Under the pieces are notes generated by a model that was given only the letters and a program-made list of their open reading frames with translations, had not been told where the DNA came from and did no database searches. From CBDUBH01 sp965365345 (GTDB lineage Bacteria; Bacteroidota; Ignavibacteria; Ignavibacteriales; SURF-24): DNA of 55,272 nucleotides. This document shows, piece after piece, positions 35,665 through 43,843 of the stretch. Location of the stretch: contig CBDUBH010000011.1 in assembly GCA_965365345.1 (NCBI GenBank), forward strand, positions 1-55,272. Direction: 5' to 3'. Position 1 is the stretch's first letter. Every line of letters begins with the position of its first letter. Made by a program: the position numbers and the translations under genes.

Positions 35665-38580
35665 TTACTTTAATAAAATCAATTTTTTTGTATCTGAGAA
35701 TTCTCTGCCTTCATTATCAACTGCATTTATTCTGTAGAAATAAATTCCACTTGATACTTTTCCGCCATCTTTGCTTGTAGCATTCCAGGTTACCTTATGA
35801 ACGCCTGCATTAAAATCTGAATTAGCAAGTACTTTAATTTCTTCGCCAATCAAATTGTAAATTGCCAATTTAACATTTGCAGCTTTAGGTAAAGCAAATT
35901 CAATGCTTGTAGAAGGATTGAACGGATTAGGATAATTTTGTTTCAATTGATATTCGTTTGGTTTTGTCACCATTTGGTTTTCAACAGAAACAACTCCCTG
36001 AGGCATATAAGCCAAACCTCGAATTCCTTTTATATCAGCCGCACCTAATAAGGTTGCAGCTCCTGTATTTGCTTCAATTGAGTACAAATTATTTGTAGCA
36101 AATAAGGATCCGGTAGCACCATATAATTTATTATCTTCTCCGAAAACAATAGCATTAAAAGTAGTGGTTATACCTGCATTGCCAACAAAAACAGTATCAA
36201 CTGTAACTTTATCAATTCTGTAAATAGCGTCTTTACCTCTAGCCGCATTGGCACCTGCTGTTACGTACATTTCATCTGTATTATAGTTGATTGTCATGGA
36301 ACTAACAGGTAATCCTATAGAATCAACAAATGTAAAGGTTCCGTTACTAAAATCAATTGTGTACAGTAAGCCGGCTGAAGTAGTTCCGTAAAGCTGTCCT
36401 TGTTTATCAAAAGCAATTGAATTTAAAGGAATATCAAACTGGGTTTTATAATGTGCATCGCCTTTTTCGGAATTGATCTTAGCAATACCTGAAGCAGAAG
36501 CAATACTATGCAAACCATACATAAGTCCTGATTTTGGATCAATGGTTAATCCAAGGAAAGGGGATAATCCTACAACTCCAAGAGCAGTAGATTTAAGCTC
36601 TGAAGGATTAAGTATATTTAATTCTGCAGAAGTTTTAGCAACTGCATAAAGATTATTTTCCTGAACACGTTTTAACTCAAATCCTTTTGCTTCAAAAGAA
36701 ACAAGTATTTTAGAATCATCAGGGTCGTTAGTTGAAACTTCCATAACATCATAAATATCACCTGCTTCAACAGGAGTAAAAGCAACATTAATTTCAACAG
36801 AACCATATGTAGGAACAGATACAGGGAAATTAATATCGCTAACAATTTTAAAGTTTTGAGTTCCGAATTTGGCTTCGGAAATCACTAACTCTTCATCACC
36901 AAAGTTTTCAATCACTACTGTTTTTGTATCAGAAGTTAATCCTACTTCTAATTCGGTATATTTAAAAGCAGTATCAATAATGTTTGCATAAACTCCGTTA
37001 AAAGGAATTAAACGCAATGCACCAACTTTTACACCCCAAGTATTAACACCTGCAGCATATTCAGTGAACATCCAGAAATTATTTTCATCAACAGGATCTA
37101 ACCAAATACCGTTATAATCACCCCAGCGATTTCTTCCTGAGCTGAAATCTTTAACATAATTTCCTTTACCGGCTTCTAAAAGTTGACTTCCGGAAAAAGT
37201 ATCAGAACCTGCTTTTTTTGTAATATAGTATGCACCTGCATATTCTGTATCAGCTGAACGGCTATAAGTAATTACAACACTTCCATCTTTATCCACAGCT
37301 ATGGCAGGATAAAAATAATAATATCCATCAACCGAACCTATGACTTCATCTGAAACAACTTCACCGGTTGCAGGTTTTATAGCAAGATATCTTAAGCTTG
37401 AATAAGGTCTTCTGTTTGTTGAACCGCTGGCTACGGAATGGACAAAATGTAAAACTCCATCACGGTAAACCGGCTCATTTCTGATATGACCACTACCGCT
37501 TTCAAGATCAATTGCACCGCCACCTAATTGCTTTGCTAAACCCGGGTTGTAATATTGACCAACAGTTATTTTAGAAACTGTTAATTCAGGTGCACCGAAA
37601 GGATCTTTTAATTTATAAATTAACATATGATCCCCTGTAGTATAAGGAGATCTTTGAACAAAATAATACTCTCCCGGATCACCATAAATTCTTGAAGGTC
37701 TTATTCCGAAAATTGTATTTCCACCGGTTTGCTGATCTTTTAAGTTCCAAAAATCAGCCCATTCAACTTCACCGGGATTACTCGCATACAATTCCGATTT
37801 TTTTAGAACTCTGATCTTTGCATAATTATAAGATCCACCAAACGAAAAATTATTTGAAGTTAAATAGATATAATCTTTATCGTAGCCAACGCCTTGATAA
37901 TCGCCCCAGTTATCAACTTCATCTAACCCGTTTTGGTCAGAAGGCAAAAGCCAATTATACCATACTCCTGTCGGATCATCATCATCCGATACTGAAACCA
38001 AATAATAACCAACCTTTTGAGCATCGTTTTGATGCAACCAAACCATAACCCATCTTTCATTGAAATGATCATAGATTACTTTAGGATCAAAAGCTGAAAC
38101 ATCACTTAAAGTGGAACTGTAAAAACGATCTGCGCTCATTGTCAAAATCGTTTTACCTTTTTTATCCGAAATTCTAAACGATGTGTTTACAGTAGTTATT
38201 ATATGATTTTTCCCAACAGCAATATAAGGATCCGGAGGAATGGAATTAGTTTGTGCAATTCCTTGAAAATTCTTAAATAACAATGCATTTTCTTCATTGC
38301 CCGGTTTATTCATCTCTTTTAATAAGGAACGGTCAACTGTTACGTCTGATTGCACTGATCCCGAAAAATCAGACTGCAAATACACCGGCAGAAAGTCATA
38401 ACCGAATTTATTTCTTACCGGTTTCTCACCCGGCTCATTCAACGGCATTTCTTTCATCAAAGCGTTTGTGTTTACCATTACAGCGCTTTCAACATAACCG
38501 TAAGCTGGACCGCTGTATAACTGAGCGAACAAATTTGAGGTTAAAAATAAGAACAGAAATAGTAGAGGAATTTTTTTCAT
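35665..38580 (-). CDS. Large secreted protein with a type IX-like C-terminal sorting domain
   Basis: 971 residues from the ATG at 38580, chosen over 38607 because a GGGAG site lies just upstream and a signal peptide starts there (KKIPLLFLFLFLTSNLFAQ). The first ~560 residues have repeated strand-rich, Asp/Gly/Tyr-rich stretches and no recognised enzyme motif. About residues 555-660 form an ASPM/SPD-2/Hydin-like Ig domain (KTVVIENFGDEELVISEAKF). A propeller-like segment follows. The C-terminal ~85 residues, beginning NYPNPFNPSTSIEFALP and ending DTKKLILLK, form the FlgD-like sorting domain used by the Por/type IX secretion system. It is probably exported across the outer membrane. Confidence 0.88.
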   Translation of the reverse strand: MKKIPLLFLFLFLTSNLFAQLYSGPAYGYVESAVMVNTNALMKEMPLNEPGEKPVRNKFGYDFLPVYLQSDFSGSVQSDVTVDRSLLKEMNKPGNEENALLFKNFQGIAQTNSIPPDPYIAVGKNHIITTVNTSFRISDKKGKTILTMSADRFYSSTLSDVSAFDPKVIYDHFNERWVMVWLHQNDAQKVGYYLVSVSDDDDPTGVWYNWLLPSDQNGLDEVDNWGDYQGVGYDKDYIYLTSNNFSFGGSYNYAKIRVLKKSELYASNPGEVEWADFWNLKDQQTGGNTIFGIRPSRIYGDPGEYYFVQRSPYTTGDHMLIYKLKDPFGAPELTVSKITVGQYYNPGLAKQLGGGAIDLESGSGHIRNEPVYRDGVLHFVHSVASGSTNRRPYSSLRYLAIKPATGEVVSDEVIGSVDGYYYFYPAIAVDKDGSVVITYSRSADTEYAGAYYITKKAGSDTFSGSQLLEAGKGNYVKDFSSGRNRWGDYNGIWLDPVDENNFWMFTEYAAGVNTWGVKVGALRLIPFNGVYANIIDTAFKYTELEVGLTSDTKTVVIENFGDEELVISEAKFGTQNFKIVSDINFPVSVPTYGSVEINVAFTPVEAGDIYDVMEVSTNDPDDSKILVSFEAKGFELKRVQENNLYAVAKTSAELNILNPSELKSTALGVVGLSPFLGLTIDPKSGLMYGLHSIASASGIAKINSEKGDAHYKTQFDIPLNSIAFDKQGQLYGTTSAGLLYTIDFSNGTFTFVDSIGLPVSSMTINYNTDEMYVTAGANAARGKDAIYRIDKVTVDTVFVGNAGITTTFNAIVFGEDNKLYGATGSLFATNNLYSIEANTGAATLLGAADIKGIRGLAYMPQGVVSVENQMVTKPNEYQLKQNYPNPFNPSTSIEFALPKAANVKLAIYNLIGEEIKVLANSDFNAGVHKVTWNATSKDGGKVSSGIYFYRINAVDNEGREFSDTKKLILLK

Positions 38581-39043
38581 GGCATGTCTCCCTTTATGTT
38601 GTGCCAATAATAATTATAAAAATCTATTTTGTCAAATATTTCGACAATTTTTAAGGTAGTTTTAATTATCGTAATATTTTTGAATTTGTTGAACGGATTA
38701 TTCAAAATCAGAATTTCAATAAATAAGTTCCTTTTTTTCCTTTGAATTTTTTAAATATTTTTCCCTAAATGCCGAATATAAATTACGGATAAAATAATTA
38801 GATGAAAGTGTTTTCCCTTGGATTCTTTTAATCCAATTTTTATCGTGAAAAATATTTTTATTAAAAATTTCAGTTAGATATTTTTCATCTAAAATTAGTT
38901 TTATTTAGGCACGAATTTAATTTTATCACAGATTTTTATTATGAAATTTGCAGCCTGATCATTTTGCTTGTGAAATGTGATATTCTTTAATTTTTTATAT
39001 ATTTGTAAATTAAATATTTAACTAACTACTAAGGTTCCTTTAA
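38581..39043. other. Gene-free interval between divergent genes
   Basis: About 460 AT-rich bases. They hold the ribosome site for the secreted protein (GGGAG near 38590, minus strand) and the promoter candidate for the hybrid sensor gene at 38998. No credible reading frame or repeat was seen in the rest. Confidence 0.6.
38998..39005 (+). promoter_or_regulatory. Candidate -7 box (TATATTTG) for the hybrid sensor gene
   Basis: TATATTTG matches TAnnTTTG and lies 38 bases before the ATG at 39044. No properly spaced -33 box was found, so this is tentative. Confidence 0.35.
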
Positions 39044-41404
39044 ATGCAAAGCGATAAAATCAATTTTGTTGAAAAACTGAACAAACTTTCAAAATCATTA
39101 TCCTCAAATGATTCGGGAATTTACGATTTGATCTGCAATTTTGTTTGTGAAGAATTCGATCTTTATGCATCGGTTCTCTTTTCAATTAGCAATTCCGAAT
39201 TGAAAGTTTTAGGCAAATCGCTTTCTGCTAAAAAAAGTTTTGTAAAAGGAACAACCTTTCAATGTGATGAATGTAAAGCAGCAAAAGAAAATTTTACTGA
39301 ACCCGGATTTTTTACCGATACCGAATGTGGATTTAACATCTCCGAATTTGTTGTATTTGAAGGATGCTGCAATTTTAAAAGCGATGATCAAAAATATCTT
39401 TTAAAAGTTGCTCAGAAAAATCCATTCACAAAAGTTGATATTGATAATTTAAAATCGATAACTGAATTTGTTTCTTTTCAAATGTCAAATCAGACAAACG
39501 GAAAATCAGTAAATTCAACTGCCGAAACCATAAATCAAATTTCGCAGGAATTGCGCTCACCCGTAAACGGAATAATTGGATTCTCATCAATTTTAAGTGA
39601 GGAATCCTTAACTTCATCTCAAACTGAATATGTTAAAACAATTAAGAATAATGCGCAAAACATTCTTCTTCTGATAAATGATATAATTGAAGTTTCTAAA
39701 GTTGATTCAGGAAAATCAGTTGTAAATAAAACCGAAATTGAACTGAAAAGTTTTATTGAAGAAATTGTAAAGATTTATTCTGATAAAATTGATACTTCAA
39801 AATTAAATATCGCTTCTGAAATTGAGAACATTCCGGTAAAAATTATTTCCGACAGACAAAAACTAAAATTCATTCTTTTAAATTTGATTTCGCAAGCGAT
39901 AAGATTGACTGAAACCGGAACAATAAAATTAAGTGCAAGAACGATCGAAGGAAGTTCCGTTGAATTTAAAATTCAGGATTCAGGCAAAAATATTCCGCAA
40001 GATTTACAATCAAAAATATTTGAACCGTTCGCACTTTCAAAAATTGAAACAGGAAAAACCCAAGGCTCAACCGGATTAGGATTAACTTTAACGAAAAAAT
40101 ATTCTGATCTTTTGGGCGCAAGTATTTCTGTTGATAGCATTGCAGGAAAAGGAAATGTTTTTACTTTAAAATTGAATGAAGAAAAATCTTCAACTAAAAT
40201 TTCTGAGATCGAAAAGAAATTAAGCTCGCTTCCACCGGTTGATAAAAATTCATCTAATAATAAAATTCTTGTTATTGAAGATGATTATGCCACTGCAAAA
40301 TTGTTGAGCAATTATCTTACAAAATGGGGTTACGATCCTTCAATTGTAAATACAGCAGAACAAACTTTATCAATTATCGAAAAAGAAAAATTCCTTGCCG
40401 TTATTATGGATATTGCGCTTCCAAACGCAAACGGATTGGAATTATTAAAAACAATAAATGAACATCCGCAAACAAAAAATACTCCGGTAATTGTATGTTC
40501 GGTTGAAAGTGAACAGCAAAAAGCCTTTATGATGGGCGCTGTTGAATATTTTGTGAAGCCGATAAAATATAATTTTTTAGTTGAAGTTCTTCAAAGTTAC
40601 AAATTAAAAAAAGAAGCAAATGTACTTTGTGTTGATGATGATCTTCCGACTTTGAATTTAGTGAAACAAGCAATTGAAACGGCAGGATTTAATCCCGTTG
40701 CTGAAAATGTTTCGGCAAATGTTTTGGATAGAATTAAAGATATGGATATTGATCTTGCAATAGTTGATCTTGACATGCCTGATCCAAACGGATTTGAACT
40801 TATCAAATTAATAAAATCGGAAAAGAAATTTGCAAAACTTCCTATTGTAATTTATACGGGAAAAGAAAATTTCAAAGAAGACCTGCAAAAAATTGACGGA
40901 CTTTTTGAAGATCTCTTAAGTAAACGCAGCACAAATATTGAAGATCTTGCAGATACGATCAAGCAAATGATCAACCGCTATGAAACTCCTTCTAAACCTG
41001 AAGAAGTTGAAAATAAAGGCGACGGTACAAAAATTCTTTTGGCTGAAGATTATAAACACTCACAAATAATTGTAACAAGGTTATTAAAGAAAAACGGATT
41101 TGAAGATGTAGTTGTTGTAGAAAACGGTCAAGATGCTTTGGAACTTGCAAAAAAACAAAAATTCAATTTGATTTTGATGGATATGCAAATGCCGATCATG
41201 AACGGATTTGAAGCAACTGAAAAAATTCGTTCGGTACCCGGATATAAAGATACTCCAATTGTTGCTCTTACTGCTTTTGCAATGAAAGGCGATCGTGAAA
41301 AATGTTTGGATGCCGGTGCAACCGATTACATTCCAAAACCAATTGACAGCAAAGAGTTTATCGAAAAAGTAAAATATTACACCGGAGTTAAAGAAGGAGC
41401 TTAA
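39044..41404 (+). CDS. Hybrid histidine kinase-like protein with a degenerate kinase core and three receiver domains
   Basis: 786 residues, no membrane segments. Residues 1-150 form a GAF-like sensor with five cysteines (Cys74, Cys77, Cys95, Cys108, Cys109). The H-box region reads ISQELRSPVNGII, with Gln168 where the phosphoacceptor His belongs. In the ATPase domain the N-box Asn is Gln284 (NLISQAIRLT) and the G1 box is DSGKNI (Asp312 kept, Asn316 replacing Gly), while the G2 box TGLGLT is intact. Three receiver domains follow, with phosphoacceptors Asp456, Asp575 and Asp713 all intact. It therefore looks unable to autophosphorylate but able to receive phosphate. It stands alone in its transcription unit. 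Confidence 0.93.
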   Translation: MQSDKINFVEKLNKLSKSLSSNDSGIYDLICNFVCEEFDLYASVLFSISNSELKVLGKSLSAKKSFVKGTTFQCDECKAAKENFTEPGFFTDTECGFNISEFVVFEGCCNFKSDDQKYLLKVAQKNPFTKVDIDNLKSITEFVSFQMSNQTNGKSVNSTAETINQISQELRSPVNGIIGFSSILSEESLTSSQTEYVKTIKNNAQNILLLINDIIEVSKVDSGKSVVNKTEIELKSFIEEIVKIYSDKIDTSKLNIASEIENIPVKIISDRQKLKFILLNLISQAIRLTETGTIKLSARTIEGSSVEFKIQDSGKNIPQDLQSKIFEPFALSKIETGKTQGSTGLGLTLTKKYSDLLGASISVDSIAGKGNVFTLKLNEEKSSTKISEIEKKLSSLPPVDKNSSNNKILVIEDDYATAKLLSNYLTKWGYDPSIVNTAEQTLSIIEKEKFLAVIMDIALPNANGLELLKTINEHPQTKNTPVIVCSVESEQQKAFMMGAVEYFVKPIKYNFLVEVLQSYKLKKEANVLCVDDDLPTLNLVKQAIETAGFNPVAENVSANVLDRIKDMDIDLAIVDLDMPDPNGFELIKLIKSEKKFAKLPIVIYTGKENFKEDLQKIDGLFEDLLSKRSTNIEDLADTIKQMINRYETPSKPEEVENKGDGTKILLAEDYKHSQIIVTRLLKKNGFEDVVVVENGQDALELAKKQKFNLILMDMQMPIMNGFEATEKIRSVPGYKDTPIVALTAFAMKGDREKCLDAGATDYIPKPIDSKEFIEKVKYYTGVKEGA

Positions 41405-41466
41405 TTAATTTAGAATTTATAATTTTTGAATTAATAAAAGCAATAATTGCTAAATAAAATTTTTAT

Positions 41467-41501
41467 AAAGCCGGAACTTACTTATTATGTAATCCGGCTT
41501 T
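41467..41501. terminator. Terminator after the hybrid sensor gene
   Basis: AAAGCCGGA (41467-41475) pairs with TCCGGCTTT (41493-41501) and is followed by a T-run. It lies between convergent genes. Confidence 0.85.
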
Positions 41502-41551
41502 TTTATTTCAATTGAGAATATTTTTATTAAGAAATATTTATAAAATTTAAT

Positions 41552-41752
41552 TCAACTGTAATTCCAGATATTTAAAAGCCATTCAAATAAATTTTTTCCG
41601 CAGCTATAAAAAAGATAAGCCAAAAGCAAAGCAACTAAATATTCCCATCCGCCATTGATAAACCAGAAAAACGAATGAAAAAATTTATGAATAATCAGAA
41701 AAGATCCACCGACCAAAATTGAACCGCCCAATTTGAAAATTAACTCTCCCAT
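41552..41752 (-). CDS. Small two-helix membrane protein
   Basis: 66 residues with two hydrophobic segments (LGGSILVGGSFLIIH and YLVALLLAYLFYSCG) joined by an aromatic loop (FFHSFFWFINGGWE). It is not recognised. The pattern is protein-like rather than random, and the frame is the only one open here. It could equally be a chance reading frame in AT-rich sequence; comparison with related genomes would decide. Confidence 0.55.
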   Translation of the reverse strand: MGELIFKLGGSILVGGSFLIIHKFFHSFFWFINGGWEYLVALLLAYLFYSCGKNLFEWLLNIWNYS

Positions 41753-41859
41753 TATCCCACCGGATTTATTTTGAAGAAAATTTGTTTTACTTTTACTTCA
41801 ACTTTCAAAACAATCAAAAAGTTTTTGTATTAAGAATTTTTAAAAATTTCAAATATTCT

Positions 41860-41902
41860 ATTCTAAATTCCTGCATTCTTACATTCTAAATTCTCACATT
41901 CT
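41860..41902. repeat. Imperfect 20-base tandem repeat upstream of gltX
   Basis: ATTCTAAATTCCTGCATTCT (41860-41879) and ATTCTAAATTCTCACATTCT (41883-41902) agree at 17 of 20 positions. They lie 80-120 bases before the gltX start. Confidence 0.8.
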
Positions 41903-41982
41903 CAATATTTGCTTTTCAAATAATACTCAATTTTTGTAAGTTTATAAATATTATTTTAAAATTCTGAAAGTTTTGAGGAAAA

Positions 41983-43437
41983 ATGATAAACGAACATCCG
42001 AGAGTTAGATTTGCGCCAAGTCCCACAGGATATTTGCATGTTGGCGGTTTACGTACAGCATTGTATAATTATCTTTTCGCAAAAAACACCGGCGGCAAAT
42101 TTATTTTAAGAATTGAAGATACAGACAGAAACCGCTACGTTGAAGGCGCGGTTGAAAATCTGATAAATGTTTTAAATTGGATCGGACTTGATTACGACGA
42201 AGGTCCGGTTAAAGGCGGTGATTACGGTCCATACATGCAATCCGAAAGATTGGATATTTATAAAAAATATGCTGATGAACTTGTTCAAAAAGGAAAAGCT
42301 TATCATTGTTTTTGTTCCCCTGAAAGATTATCTGAACTTCGCGAAAAACAAACTGCCGAAAAACAGCAGGCTAAATACGATAAACATTGTTTGAATTTAT
42401 CCAAAGAAGAAGTTCAAGAAAAATTAAATTTAAACACCTCGCATGTAATCAGAATGAACATTGAGGAAAATCAAACAATTTCTTTTGATGATATTGTTCG
42501 CGGAAATGTTGAATTTAACAGCTCAACTTTGGATGATCAGGTTTTGATTAAAAGTGACGGCTATCCGACTTATCACATGGCAAATGTTGTTGATGATCAT
42601 TTGATGAAAATCACTCACGTTATTCGCGGCGAAGAATGGCTTTCATCAACTCCAAAACATGTTTTACTTTATAACTTTTTCGAATGGGAAATTCCTGTGT
42701 TTGCACATCTTCCGCTATTGCTAAATCCTGATCGTTCAAAATTAAGCAAACGACAAGGTGATGTTGCAGTTGAAGATTACAGAGCAAAAGGATATTTAAG
42801 AGAAGCGCTTTTGAATTTCGTTGCCCTGCTTGGCTGGAACGCGGGTGATGATCAGGAATTTTATTATTTAAATGAAATGATTGAAAAATTTTCTCTTGAA
42901 AGAGTAAATAAATCAGGTGCAGTATTTAATTTAGAAAAATTAAATTGGCTTAATGCAGAACATCTCCGTAAAAAATCTAACGAAGAAATTTTGCAGATGT
43001 TAAAAACGGAATTATCACAAAGCAAATTTGCAGATAAAAATTTAAGTGATGAATATTTGATTTTAGTAATTGAATCAATGCGCGAAAGAATTTCGTTCGT
43101 AAAAGAAATAATTGAAAATGCACCGTACTTTTTTGAAGCACCCGTTGAATACGATCATGATGTTGTAAAGAAAAGATGGAAGGAAGATTCTTCTGATCTT
43201 TTACAAAAATTGACCGATGAATTTTCTAAGTTGGAAGATCCGCAGAAAGAAGATTACGAGCACGCACTTAAAACTTTATCAGAAAAGTTAAATGCCGGAG
43301 CCGGCAAATTTATTCATGCTACAAGATTGGCAATTTCGGGAGTCGGCGGCGGACCCGGATTGTACGATATTCTTTTCATTTTGGGAAAAGAAGAAAGCAT
43401 AGAAAGAATGAAACGTGCAATTGAAAGAATTAAGTAA
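41983..43437 (+). CDS. gltX: Glutamyl-tRNA synthetase
   Basis: 484 residues, normal length. A class I synthetase that charges tRNA-Glu. The HIGH-like motif is PSPTGYLHVGGLRTALYNY near the start, and the KMSKS-like motif is KLSKRQGD. The glutamate-recognition RIEDTDRNRY block and a C-terminal helical anticodon-binding region are present. The N-terminus is MINEHPRVRFAPSPTG, so the ATG at 41983 is right. It is separated from glnS by 406 bases of palindromic repeats, so the two are probably not one simple operon. Confidence 0.97.
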   Translation: MINEHPRVRFAPSPTGYLHVGGLRTALYNYLFAKNTGGKFILRIEDTDRNRYVEGAVENLINVLNWIGLDYDEGPVKGGDYGPYMQSERLDIYKKYADELVQKGKAYHCFCSPERLSELREKQTAEKQQAKYDKHCLNLSKEEVQEKLNLNTSHVIRMNIEENQTISFDDIVRGNVEFNSSTLDDQVLIKSDGYPTYHMANVVDDHLMKITHVIRGEEWLSSTPKHVLLYNFFEWEIPVFAHLPLLLNPDRSKLSKRQGDVAVEDYRAKGYLREALLNFVALLGWNAGDDQEFYYLNEMIEKFSLERVNKSGAVFNLEKLNWLNAEHLRKKSNEEILQMLKTELSQSKFADKNLSDEYLILVIESMRERISFVKEIIENAPYFFEAPVEYDHDVVKKRWKEDSSDLLQKLTDEFSKLEDPQKEDYEHALKTLSEKLNAGAGKFIHATRLAISGVGGGPGLYDILFILGKEESIERMKRAIERIK

Positions 43438-43449
43438 AAGATTAATTTT

Positions 43450-43527
43450 GTCATTACGATTGAAGTGAAGTAATTTTTGTATTTTTTAAATATGAGATTG
43501 CCACGTCGCGTAACTCCTCGCAATGAC
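43450..43527. repeat. GTCATTGCGAGG-type palindromic interspersed repeat
   Basis: The left end reads GTCATTACGATTGAAGTGAAG and the right end, reversed, reads GTCATTGCGAGGAGTTACGCG. The right arm matches the widespread GTCATTGCGAGGAGTGAAGCGAC interspersed repeat known from many bacterial genomes. The left arm is a decayed inverted copy. Confidence 0.75.
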
Positions 43528-43541
43528 AATTTTCAATAATC

Positions 43542-43584
43542 GTCATTCCGGCTTGCCTGCGCCAATGGGTGTCCGGAATCAGAC
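43542..43584. repeat. GTCATTCCGGCTTGCC...CCGGAATCAGAC repeat, copy 1
   Basis: The ends are GTCATTCCGG and CCGGAATCAGAC, inverted relative to each other, so the element can fold as a hairpin. A shorter inverted copy lies at 43773-43795. Confidence 0.75.
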
Positions 43585-43616
43585 GATATTCAAATTTTGA
43601 AATAAATTAATTATGT

Positions 43617-43640
43617 AGAGACGAGAAATATCTCGTCTCT
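43617..43640. repeat. AGAGACGAGA palindrome
   Basis: AGAGACGAGA (43617-43626), loop AATA, TCTCGTCTCT (43631-43640): a perfect 10-bp stem. It belongs to the same class as 45719-45736 (both carry GTA..GACG...CGTCTCT). Confidence 0.9.
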
Positions 43641-43703
43641 CCGATTTGAGTAAAGCGAAATTTCTTTATAAAAAAATTACTGAAGGAAAAACCCAACCCC
43701 TTA

Positions 43704-43720
43704 CCCCCTTTTTAAGGGGG
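43704..43720. repeat. CCCCCTT...AAGGGGG hairpin in an AACCCCTTACCCCC repeat
   Basis: CCCCCTT (43704-43710) pairs with AAGGGGG (43714-43720). The surrounding AACCCCTTACCCCC resembles C-rich intergenic repeats seen in several genomes. Confidence 0.7.
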
Positions 43721-43772
43721 AATTTCTAAAAAGAAATTTCAAAATTTGAATTTTATATTAAATAAAAATTTT

Positions 43773-43795
43773 GTCTGATTCCGGGCAAGCCGGAA
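43773..43795. repeat. GTCATTCCGG-type repeat, inverted shorter copy
   Basis: The reverse complement reads TTCCGGCTTGCC then CGGAATCAGAC, equal to 43542-43584 without its central insert of about 15 bases. Confidence 0.75.
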
Positions 43796-43843
43796 GTACA
43801 AAAGTTTTAAAACTAATAAATATTAAACAAAATAAAATTTTAT

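Larger units (their letters stand above)
43438..43843. other. Gene-free interval packed with palindromic repeats
   Basis: This 406-base gap holds at least five hairpin or repeat elements, listed separately. No credible gene is present. Confidence 0.85.

Noticed and set aside
38283..38654. 123-residue plus-strand reading frame near the secreted protein gene
   Set aside because: Antisense to the secreted protein's signal-peptide end, with no good start.
43314..43529. 71-residue minus-strand reading frame starting MSLRGVTRRGNL
   Set aside because: It comes from the GTCATTGCGAGG repeat plus the antisense of gltX; this type of false protein is common where the repeat occurs.
43438..43843. Possible CRISPR-like array in the repeat-rich gap
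   Set aside because: The repeats are palindromes of different sequence and unequal spacing, with no repeated unit and spacer pattern.
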